64,000 bases of DNA, from positions 27,783,438 through 27,847,437 of the forward strand of contig JAGTTD010000001.1 in assembly GCA_018398585.1 (NCBI GenBank), read 5' to 3'. Numbering within the stretch: position 1 is the stretch's first letter; each line of letters opens with the position of its first letter. Under the pieces are notes generated by a model. That model saw only the letters and a list, made by a program, of their open reading frames with translations, was not told the origin of the DNA and made no database searches. The stretch is from Simmondsia chinensis. Lineage: Eukaryota > Streptophyta > Magnoliopsida > Caryophyllales > Simmondsiaceae. A program made the translations under genes and the position numbers. Shown piece by piece: positions 55,521 to 64,000 of this stretch.

Positions 55521-57602
55521 TTGGAGACTTTTCGGAAAGGAGAGGTGAACATTCCCCTCTTAGATGCGATTAAACAAGTGCCGAGATATGCAAAGTTCTT
55601 CAAGGAAATTTGTACAAACAAAAGGAAATTAAAAGGGGATGAAAAGGTAAGTTTGGGGGAAAATGTATCAGCTGTTATCCAAAAGAAGCTTCCCCCTAAG
55701 TGCAAGGATCCAGGTATGTTTTCAGTCCCGTGTAAGATTGGCAATACTAGGTTAGAAAGAGCAATGCTAGATTTAGGAGCATCAATAAATGTCATGCCTA
55801 GATCTATATATGCTTACCTAAATTTAGGGCCATTAAAAGAAACTGGAATTGTCATTCAACTAGATGATAGGTCAAATGCATACCCAGATAGTCTGATTGA
55901 GGATGCCCTTGTGCAAGTAAATGAACTAGTCTTTCCTGCTGATTTTTATGTTCTTGATATGGAGGATGATAATATAGCTTCTGATGATGCTCCAATCTTG
56001 TTAGGAAGACCTTTTCTTAAAACATCTAGAACAAAGATTGATGTGCATGAAGGAACACTCGCTATGGAATTTGATGGAGAAACTGTAAAGTTTAATATTT
56101 TTGAGGCCATGAGATATCCTAGTGATGTGCATTCTATTTGTTCTATTGATGTAATTGACACGTTAGCACATGAGACATTTGAGTTAGATGGAGAGGATGT
56201 CGTGGTGATTACCCACAATCTCGATGTAGACAGCATGGGTGAAAGCGAGATGGCCATGAGTGAGTCACTCAAGGAAGCTGTTATGGCACTTGAATCTTTG
56301 CCAATGGAAAGGTATGCTGTATCTAGTTTGAGTTTACCTATTTCTTACCCAAAACTTCTACCTTCCATTGTGCAGGCGCCGGAGTTGGAGTTAAAGCCTC
56401 TGCCATCCCATTTAAAGTACGTGTATTTGGGAGAAGGAGAGACACTTCCTGTGATAATTGCAAAAGATCTCTCTCATTCTCAAGAGGAGCGTTTGGTGCG
56501 CGTGTTAAGGGAGCATAAGACCGCAATTGGGTGGACCATTGCCGACATAAAGGGAATCAGCCCCTCTATGTGCATGCACCGGATTTTGCTACAGGAGAAT
56601 GCCACGCCATCTAGGGAGGCACAACGCAGGTTGAAGCCACCTATGATGGAGGTGGTGAAGAAAGAAATTTTGAAACTGTTGGATGCAGGAGTGATTTACC
56701 CAATTTCTGACTCTAAGTGGGTAAGCCCAATTCATGTGGTCCCCAAGAAGACCGGGATCACGGTGGTAACAAACAAAGATGGTGAGTTTGTTCCAACTCG
56801 AGTACAGAATGGTTGGAGAGCGTGCATAGACTACCGCAAACTCAATGCGGCCACTAGAAAGGATCAATTTCCTTTACATTTCATAGATCAAATGAAAGAA
56901 CGTCTGGCTGGTAGATCACACTATTGTTTTCTTGATGGATATTTAGGTTATGACCAGATTGCAATTGCACCAGAGGACCAAGAGAAGATGACCTCCACTT
57001 GTCCTTTCGGGACGTTCGCATATCAGAGGATGCCGTTTGGACTTTGCAACGCCCCGGCCACATTCCAAAGGTGTATGGTTAGCATATTTTCTGACTATGT
57101 TGAGCACATAACAGAAGTATTTATGGATGATTATATAGTTCACGGAAATTCATTTGATAAATGCTTACAGAACTTTACACTTGTACTTAAAAGGTGCATC
57201 GAAACTAGCCTTGTTTTGAATTTTGAAAAGTGTCATTTTATGGTTGAACAAGGTCTAGGGCATGTTGTCTCTTCTAGGGGAATTGAAGTTGATAAAGCTA
57301 AGATAGATGTTATAAAATCTTTACCTTACCCCACGAATGTGCGGGAAGTGCGATCTTTTTTGGGACATGCAGCATTCTGTCGAAGGTTTACGAAAGATTT
57401 TTCCAAGATAGCATTGCCCCTATACAATTTGCTAGGCAAGGATGTGGAATTTGTGTTTTATGAGAGTTGCAAGGGGGTGTTTAACAAGCTAAAGGAGTAC
57501 TTGATTTCAGCTCCAATCAGAAAACCTCCTGATTGGGACCTACCGTTCGAGATAATGTGCGACGCTAGTGACAGAGCAGTGTTGGGCCAACGAGTAGGAT
57601 GA
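55521..57602 (+). CDS. pol: Gypsy H protease and reverse transcriptase (partly intact frame)
   Basis: 693 codons without a stop. Residues 1-30: '[20 protein letters not shown]', the conserved gag-protease junction. Around residue 85: '[16 protein letters not shown]', the lineage form of the protease active site; around 155: '[20 protein letters not shown]'. RT begins near 395 ('[12 protein letters not shown]', '[13 protein letters not shown]'). It has '[20 protein letters not shown]' and the catalytic '[14 protein letters not shown]' (about 535), then '[11 protein letters not shown]'. RNase H starts at the end ('[17 protein letters not shown]') and is cut by a TGA at 57600. It would give polyprotein cleavage and reverse transcription. 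Confidence 0.9.
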   Translation: METFRKGEVNIPLLDAIKQVPRYAKFFKEICTNKRKLKGDEKVSLGENVSAVIQKKLPPKCKDPGMFSVPCKIGNTRLERAMLDLGASINVMPRSIYAYLNLGPLKETGIVIQLDDRSNAYPDSLIEDALVQVNELVFPADFYVLDMEDDNIASDDAPILLGRPFLKTSRTKIDVHEGTLAMEFDGETVKFNIFEAMRYPSDVHSICSIDVIDTLAHETFELDGEDVVVITHNLDVDSMGESEMAMSESLKEAVMALESLPMERYAVSSLSLPISYPKLLPSIVQAPELELKPLPSHLKYVYLGEGETLPVIIAKDLSHSQEERLVRVLREHKTAIGWTIADIKGISPSMCMHRILLQENATPSREAQRRLKPPMMEVVKKEILKLLDAGVIYPISDSKWVSPIHVVPKKTGITVVTNKDGEFVPTRVQNGWRACIDYRKLNAATRKDQFPLHFIDQMKERLAGRSHYCFLDGYLGYDQIAIAPEDQEKMTSTCPFGTFAYQRMPFGLCNAPATFQRCMVSIFSDYVEHITEVFMDDYIVHGNSFDKCLQNFTLVLKRCIETSLVLNFEKCHFMVEQGLGHVVSSRGIEVDKAKIDVIKSLPYPTNVREVRSFLGHAAFCRRFTKDFSKIALPLYNLLGKDVEFVFYESCKGVFNKLKEYLISAPIRKPPDWDLPFEIMCDASDRAVLGQRVG

Positions 57603-57621
57603 GTACCTCAAGTTATCTACT

Positions 57622-59243
57622 ATGCATCAAGGACTTTGGATGCTGCCCAATGCAAATACACCACGACAGAAAAAGAACTTTTTGCTATTGTATTTGCTTT
57701 GGAAAAATTTCGTTCCTACTAAAGTTATTGTGTATTCTGATCATGCAGCTCTAAGGCACCTTTGGAAGAAGAAAGAAGCAAAACCAAGACTGATAAGATG
57801 GATATTGTTGTTGCAAGAATTTGACATCGAGGTGAAGGATAGAAGTGGTGCAGAGAATTACGTGGCAGATCATTTGAGCCGCTTAGTTCGAGAAGAAGAA
57901 GCACTACCTTTGGAGGAACTCTTTCCCGATGAGCATTTGTATGAAATGTCCATGGGAGTGCCTCGGTATGCGGATATAGTTAATTATTTGGTTACTAAGT
58001 CACTTCCGAGCAGCTTGACAAAAGCTCAAAGGGACAAAATCAAGAGTGATGCAAAATACTACGTTTGGGATAATCCATATCTATGGAAACATTGTGCAGA
58101 CCAAGTAATAAGAAGGTGTGTTCAGGAGAGTGAATTTTATTCTATTCTAACTTTTTGTCACTCTTATGAAGGTGGAGGTCACTGTGGCCTAAAAAGGACA
58201 GCACATAAGGTGCTTGAATGTGGATTTTATTGGCCTTCTATTCATAAGGATGCATATTTGTTCTATGAGACTTGTGAACAATGCCAAAGGACAGGTAACA
58301 TCTCTCAAAGGAATCAAATGCCCTTAACTTCTATACTTGCATGTGAAAATTTAGATATTTGGGGTATTGATTTTATGGGACCGTTTCCTCCCTCCTATGG
58401 TATTGTTTACATACTCTTAGCTGTTGATTATGTTTCCAAATGGGTGGAAGCTAAGGCCACCAGGACTGATGATTCTAAAGTAGTTGACGACTTTGTTAGG
58501 ACTTCTATCTTTAGAAGGTTTGGAACACCTAAGGCTATCATCAGTGATCGAGGCACCCATTTTTGCAACCGGGCTGTTCACGCACTTTTAAGGAAGTACC
58601 ATGTAACTCACAAAGTGTCCACTGCATATCACCCCCAAACAAGTGGGCAAGCTGAGATTTCCAATAGAGAGGTGAAATCCATTCTTGAGAAGGCCGTCAA
58701 TCCCAATAGGAAGGATTGGAGTGCGAATCTGGATGAAGCTTTATGGGCTTATAGGACGGCCTACAAAATGCCAATTGGTATGTCCCCATATCACTTGGTG
58801 TTTGGGAAGGCTTGTGTTCTTGTGCAGCTAGAACATAAGGCGTTTTGGGCAAGTAAGAAATGCAACTTAGAACTTGAGGAAGCCGGAAAACAAAGGAAGT
58901 TGCAGCTACAAGAACTGGAGGAGATAAGGAATGATGCATATGAGAACGCAAGGATTTATAAGGACAAGACTAAGGCGTTTCATGATAAGATGATTGCTAG
59001 AAGGAATTTTAATGTTGGGCAAAAAGTTCTCCTTTATGATTCTAGACTCAGACTTTTTCCTAGTAAGTCTCTTTCTCGGTGGATGGGTCCTTTTGTTGTT
59101 ACCAAGGTTTAATCTCATGGTGCAGTGGAAATACAAAGCTTGGAGACGAATAAGGTATTCATGGTGAATGGACACAGGCTCAAACCGTTCTATGACAATT
59201 TTCAAGTGCAAGTGATGGATGGTCTTAACATGGAGGATCCGTA
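57622..59243 (+). pseudogene. pol: Gypsy H RNase H end and integrase
   Basis: RNase H continues in another frame at 57603-57718 ('[11 protein letters not shown]', '[16 protein letters not shown]'), then in the listed frame: '[16 protein letters not shown]', '[11 protein letters not shown]'. Integrase: HHCC finger '[20 protein letters not shown]' with 'CEQCQRTGN'; core '[15 protein letters not shown]', '[16 protein letters not shown]', '[20 protein letters not shown]' with the DDE residues in place. C-terminal '[18 protein letters not shown]' follows. The 496-codon open part ends at an in-frame TAA at 59110. Sense reading ('GAVEIQSLETNKVFMVNGHR') continues to 59243. Confidence 0.88.
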
Positions 59244-60394
59244 GATGGAGCTTGAAGTCGGACAAACGACTCTAAACAATTGCGCTGCTTGGGAGGCAAC
59301 CCAAGAATAAAGAGATTTGAATTTTCTATCCCTTACCTTTTAATGCTTTCTAGCAATTATTGCTCTAGGTTGATTGTTTTACTCCTTTTCTCTGCTTATA
59401 TGAAGTTTCTTTCCTTTGCATGCAAGTCTTCCATTGGGGACAATGGAAGGATTAAGTGTGGGGGAATTAGGGGAAATTTTGTGCACAACACATATTTCAT
59501 GATCGTTTTTAGGAACTTTCCTTAGATTGATAAGATTCTACATGTCATGAGTTGAGTTGAAATATTGAAGCACGTTGATATGGTAGATCATGACCTTTTG
59601 CGAGCTTTTGAGCCTTTAATTGATACATCTTTATATCAATCTGATTTCTTCTATATGTGTTGTTCATTCTTGATTCTGTTACTCTAGAACTTGCCTTAGA
59701 TCTTGTCGAGATTTGCACTGATTCATTTGCATACATGAAAGTGATGAAGGCAATTAGGTTTCTTTCCACCACTTGAGCCAAATGAGCCTACCCTGACATT
59801 TGATTTCTAGTGAGCCAATTTTGAGCCATATGTATGCCTTATTTCTTTTGTATTAACCCATAATATGAGCCAATATCACGAAAAACCAAATGTTTCTACC
59901 TAACCTAAGGATTAGAAGAGCATTTGAGTTCTTGACTTAATGGTGAAGTTTGGTGTTCATTAGAAGAAGTGGAATAAGACCAGAAATTGAGTTTATGTAA
60001 TCAAGGAATGACATATCTTATTTGCTTTGATCAAAATACAATTCGTATGTGATAAAAAAAAAAAAAAAAAGGTATAATGAAGCGGAAAAAAAAAAAAGAA
60101 GTATGTTATGCTCATAAATTGTCGTCTTTGAGGTGGAAAGTGGTTGTATTGTTCCTGATATCACAATGTTAGGTTAAGGATTTAATTGCTCTGCTATTTC
60201 CTTTGGTTTTAAGCACCACATAACCTCAATGTTCCATACAAAGTTACCCATGGCCCCGTTACAACCAAATTAAAAGACCTTCTGATTCATGATTTGCGTA
60301 TGATCTAAGTAGTGGAGATGAGATGGACAAGCAAGCCTATGGTAGTACATTTTCATGAATCGAACCTGAGCGATAATAAATGAAACCGAAACAC
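59244..60394 (+). other. 3' non-coding region of gypsy H
   Basis: It holds the conserved 'gcttgggaggcaaccc' (about 59287-59302) and 'aagtgtgggggaatt' (about 59454-59468), then A-runs (60054-60070, 60090-60098). The Athila env-like position is here, but no env-like open frame of useful length was found: 59280-59525 (81 codons) has no recognisable features. Confidence 0.65.
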
Positions 60395-61653
60395 ATGAGA
60401 GTTTTTTGGTTGTGTTTTTTTATGATTGTTTATGTTTTTAAATTGATAATTCTTTATTTTCGGATTTTAGTAATTATTTGATTGTTTCCTTGATTTTAGG
60501 AGTTGATGTGGGATTAATTGATAGGAAATTTGGATGGCAAGTTAGAGGGAATTTCAGTTGGACGAAAATCTACTTAGAATCTTAATGTGTTTCCTAATTC
60601 AAAAAGTATTCCAAGAAGATTACATGCCTAATTTTTGGGAGAATTCAGTTAAAAAAAATATATAAAACATGGTGGAGAGCCCTAACCAAGAATCATCAAG
60701 GGATACACGTTTTTGAAGATCCAAGGAGCGGTAGAGACGTGTTCTTCATCAATTAATTCAGCCAGAGTTCTTCTTATCTTTTCTTTAATTCTTTCTTTTC
60801 TTCAATGATCATGAGTATGTAATCTTTCATTATTCAGTAGAGAAAGGATTGAAACCATGAATTTGTGATCATTTTGTAATTTGATTTTAATGAATTTCAC
60901 ATCGCTATGTTTAAATCTCTATGAATCATTTATGCTTGAATGTCATGATTGATGGATTGGTTGTGTAAGAGGCCTACTACTCAATTACTTCTTGATATCT
61001 AATGCTAGTTAATGATTCTAAGTTCGTAATTGCTTGGTTGAATTAGCACTAGTAGCAAATAATAGAAACATGGATGGTCAAGTTTATGCTTTCTGTTATG
61101 GTATTTCATAGTCTAGATTAAATATCTATACATCGTCGTATTTTTTTGTCTAGGATTGATGATGTCTTTCTCATTCGTTAAAGCTGCCATTAGATTAAAC
61201 TTTTCAATCATTTGAGGGTTGTTTAGTGGTTAGGGTTTAATTGCAGGCCGTCCGGATTAAACCAAATTAAGGAAAGATGGGGAATAATAGCTTTGTTGGT
61301 GAATTCTACAGTCAATCTATTTAAACTAGTGAATTGAATGTGTTGATGATTAATTACTAAATTCATATTGAATTTCTCTATTCTCTACTGAATGTTTTTA
61401 ATATATTGTTAAGAACCTTTAGAAAGTTCACATCCTTAATAGATTACTTAATCTAGCGTACTTCAGATAGTTGAATCCAGAACCCCCCCTCCCCCGAATT
61501 TACTTGCGTTATTAGATTAGTTATTTAGGAAACTCGAATTTAGATAATTGAAATGCTTTAATCCTTGTGGGATCGACCTCTACTTACCCTATCTGCTAGT
61601 TAGTTAGGTTGATTTAGAGTTTAATTTTAATTTGCTGCTCTCGGCATGCATCA
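60395..61653 (+). repeat. 3' LTR of gypsy H
   Basis: Matches the 5' LTR from 'tttttggttgtg' to the end (cggcatgcatca). It lacks the first roughly 45 bp and an internal block of about 105 bp; the C-run is interrupted (ccccccctccccc). Confidence 0.85.
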
Positions 61654-62192
61654 GAGCTTAATGAATCGTTCTCTCCTGATTCCCTACTTTTACCCTTATT
61701 TGGTAGCTTTGAATATTGTATAAGACTATAATTATCTACTTTTCTTGCCGGCTCGTGTAACGACGAGGCTGTTCGTTGCCAATCGTTGGGTATTTTCTGT
61801 CTCGATAACCGTCTGTGTTTGGCCGCCCTTCATGGCGATGATCTTACTTTATGCGTGCTGGAGGACAAACAGGACTTTGAGTCTTCAGTTTTGTTTCGAA
61901 GAATATTCTTCAACATATGGCCTCTGAAGGGAATCTGAACGTCGGGATTACAGGGTACTTAGTAATTAATCATTGTTTAGTCTTTTTTTTACCGAGTTTA
62001 AAGTGTATGGTTATGGGGAGTGGGGGCGGTTTCGAGCTTATTGAGGTTTGCTTCACCCTTGTGGTTCCCCTATAGCTTTCTAGGGTAGCTGATCTTATTT
62101 AGGTAGCTCCCAGATGTAAAATAGTGTTTTGTGTCTGCAAGTTTTTATCTTCTTTCTTTGTATTTAGTTTTATAGTGTTTTTTTATTGAGGT
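61654..62192. other. Unassigned sequence with a 38-bp direct repeat
   Basis: No gene recognised (open frame 61745-61927 has no motif). attgaggtttgcttcaccc...tatagcttt occurs at about 62039-62079 and 62188-62226; the second copy runs straight into the integrase fragment of element I, suggesting a recombination or insertion joint. Confidence 0.5.
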
Positions 62193-62996
62193 TTGCTTCA
62201 CCCTTGTGGTTCCCCTATAGCTTTATTGTTGTTTTCTACTACTTGTCATCCACAAACGGATGGTCGAACTGAAGTAGTGAATAGAACTTTGTCTTCTTTG
62301 TTGCGTGCTATCATTAAAAAGAACTTGAAAACATGGGCAGATTGTTTGCTACATGTTGAATTTGCTTACAATAGAAGTATACATTCTGCAACTAAGTTTT
62401 CACCATTTGAAATTTTTTATGGCTTTAATCTATTGTCACCTTTGGATTTAACTCCTTTCCCTTTGACTGAACGTGTGAACTTAGATGGCAAAAAGAAGGC
62501 TGAATTTGTAAAGATGATTCATGAAAAGGCACGGCTGAACATTGAAAGGAGGACTGAACAATATGTCCATCAAGCCAACAAGGGACGCAAGAAGGCAGTG
62601 TTTGAACCAGGAGATTGGGTTTGGTTGCACTTAAGGAAGGACCGTTTTCCGGAGAAACAGCATTCAAAACTCCTACCTCGGGGCGACGGACCATTTCAAG
62701 TAGTGGAACGCATCAATGATAATGCCTACAAGCTTGATTTACCTGGTGAGTATGGTGTCAGTGCAAGCTTTAATGTTGCTGATTTGTCTCCTTTTGATGT
62801 AGGTGATGATTTGAGGACAAATCCTTCTCGAGAAGGGAAGAATGATTCAAATCAAGGAGCTGGACATGCCGATCATGCACGTGGGAAGGGAGCTAGATTT
62901 GCACAAGACCCTTTGTCACTTCCTAGTGGCCCAATTACAATACTTAGAGCCAAACGTTTCAAGGAAGCAGTAAATGGGGTAATCCAAGAGAATTAG
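62193..62996 (+). pseudogene. pol: Gypsy I integrase C-terminal fragment
   Basis: The coding sense starts around 62240 ('[20 protein letters not shown]'), the end of the integrase core with the last catalytic Glu region. It continues with '[20 protein letters not shown]', '[18 protein letters not shown]' and the C-terminal domain '[20 protein letters not shown]', '[20 protein letters not shown]', '[20 protein letters not shown]', ending '[16 protein letters not shown]'. The frame is open to its natural end, so the missing part is all upstream (gag to integrase core). The apparent start region (62193-62240) belongs to the direct-repeat joint. Ty3/gypsy for certain; lineage not assigned. Confidence 0.88.
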
Positions 62997-63639
62997 GCTG
63001 ATTCTAAAAAGACCAAGATGGGCTCAAATAATAATCAAGGCTTAGTCCATGTCATCAAAGCAATTGAAGAGGCTAACTAGAATGAAAAAACGTGACCAGC
63101 ATGGTCCGACCGTAAAAGGGCGTGAATTTGTTGAGTTTCAAGGATATTAAATGGGGGAATGAACTTGGTCTTGGCTGGTTATGTTAAATACATTGAATTT
63201 AGTCATTTAGTTATTTTTGGCTACCGCTAGAAGTCCAAGAGGCCAAAAAACGTGGGGACTTGTTTATGTTGATGTTTGTGTTGCTTTTAAAGCTGTAGTT
63301 ATGACTTTTGTTATTCTTGGAGAGTTGTTCCAAGTATATAGCATGGGCATTATGAATTTTGTAATCAGATTTTGTTTTTAGAAAATTATTATCATTGTGA
63401 GGTCTTGTGTTCCTCTTTGTTCTTGAAAGAACTCTCTGAACTTATCAAGTTAATCTTGTGGCGTTCAAACAACCAAACTTATCACCTTGATTCTTGAGAG
63501 ATTCTTAGGTTTCTTGGTGTGGCGTTTCAATCCTTCGTAGTCTTGGTTTTCATCTTGTTAGGTGATGGGTCAAGGCTCTACAAATCTTGTCTACACAATC
63601 TTGGGGTTCCAAACCATCATTGTTATCAGGTTTCATCAC
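62997..63639 (+). repeat. Gypsy I 3' tail and probable LTR
   Basis: After the stop there are short non-coding bases and a polypurine-like 'ttaaatgggggaatga' (about 63147-63162). An LTR-like stretch follows (repeated 'ttcttga', 'tcttgtggcg', 'tggtgtggcg' words typical of LTR R/U5 regions). It ends near 'ccaaaccatca' (about 63608-63618) and is followed by ttgttatcagg, which resembles a degraded tRNA-Met primer site. The LTR ends are not proven. Confidence 0.4.
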
Positions 63640-64000
63640 AATTGTGATTTTCTTCTTGACATTAAACTCAAATCACAATTTAGAAAAAAAAATAAAAAAA
63701 ATAAACAACAGACATTTTCAAGTGAAATTACAGACCAATCACGATTTTTTTGGGGGGGGGGGGGGTGAGAATACACAATCACACAATATAATGATTTTAA
63801 GCTGAAATGTGATAACAATTACAATTTAGGAAAAAACACATACGCATTCAACACCATATAGTGATTTTCGACTAGACTAAACTAGTCACGATTTAGGGCA
63901 TAAAACGTGCACGGTCAATAAAAAATGGTTTTAATCTGAAATGGGACAGCAATCTCGATTTAGGGTAACAAACCTACACAATCAACAAATTATAGTGATT
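63640..64000. repeat. Divergent tandem repeat, unit about 62-70 bp, continuing past the window
   Basis: At least four units share 'acacaatca', 'tatagtgatttt', 'ctgaaatg', 'acaat.acgatttaggg' and 'aaac': about 63700-63770, 63771-63840, 63841-63908, 63909-63970 and a partial 63971-64000. One unit carries a 14-G run (63752-63765). Non-coding; a minisatellite or young satellite. Confidence 0.7.

Larger units (their letters stand above)
52457..61653 (+). mobile_element. Ty3/gypsy element H (Athila-like), 9.2 kb
   Basis: LTRs 52457-53861 and about 60395-61653, a tRNA-Asp type primer site (TGGCGCCGTTGCCGGGGA) and gag, protease, RT, RNase H, integrase in order. A long non-coding 3' part contains 'gcttgggaggcaaccc' and 'ttaagtgtgggggaat', both typical of Athila-group elements. 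Flanks gactt / gagct are at best a decayed target duplication. It sits just after the 3' LTR of element G. Confidence 0.9.

Noticed and set aside
59280..59525. Env-like gene of gypsy H
   Set aside because: Only 81 codons, no signal or membrane pattern that stands out, and it includes the conserved non-coding 3' motifs of the group.

Overview
This is a stretch of plant nuclear heterochromatin, almost entirely transposable elements at different stages of decay. The evidence is: Ty1/copia and Ty3/gypsy retrotransposons primed by initiator tRNA-Met or tRNA-Asp type sites, a plant-mobile-domain pseudogene, an Ac-like hAT transposase remnant, a truncated plant L1-type LINE, and SINEs whose 3' half looks like the TTG-tailed angiosperm (tobacco TS-like) SINEs. 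Base composition is AT-rich. No intact host gene, tRNA gene, functional rRNA gene or CRISPR array was found. The species cannot be named from this; a flowering plant, probably a dicot, is likely.

Layout. 1-1.5 kb: unassigned. 1.5-3.45 kb: plant-mobile-domain pseudogene. 4.10-4.61 kb: solo LTR (family S). 6.38-9.76 kb: copia element A (+), internally deleted. 10.19-16.60 kb: copia element B (-), with both LTRs and a TAAAT target duplication. 16.81-18.30 kb: small non-autonomous LTR element D (-), target duplication CCATA. 18.59-24.94 kb: chromovirus-type gypsy element C (-), target duplication AATTA, itself carrying a solo LTR (21.05-21.99) and a SINE (23.17-23.42). 25.07-25.84 kb: second family-S solo LTR, carrying another SINE (25.38-25.63). 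26.37-30.90 kb: non-autonomous LTR element E (+), distantly related to D, interrupted by a pol-less gypsy derivative F (-, 27.23-29.85) and by a third SINE in its 3' LTR (30.50-30.74).

31.2-47 kb is mostly non-coding: hAT/MITE-like elements, a possible Helitron terminus, two internal tandem duplications, a 5'-truncated LINE with a perfect 17-bp target duplication (40.84-41.71), and a hAT transposase pseudogene (43.37-45.23). 48.1-52.4 kb: 5'-truncated Tekay/Del-like gypsy element G (+) with its 3' LTR. 52.46-61.65 kb: a long Athila-like gypsy element H (+) with both LTRs. 62.2-63.6 kb: integrase C-terminus of another gypsy element (I). From about 63.64 kb a divergent tandem repeat runs off the window end.

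The most unusual system is a SINE family of about 250 bp whose head is an almost complete 5S rRNA sequence (pol III box A and box C still recognisable), joined to a TS-like 3' domain with a TTG-rich tail. Three independent copies occur, each with target-site duplications, and two have an unoccupied paralogous site inside the same window. Such a family needs active reverse transcriptase from a partner LINE; the only LINE here is dead.
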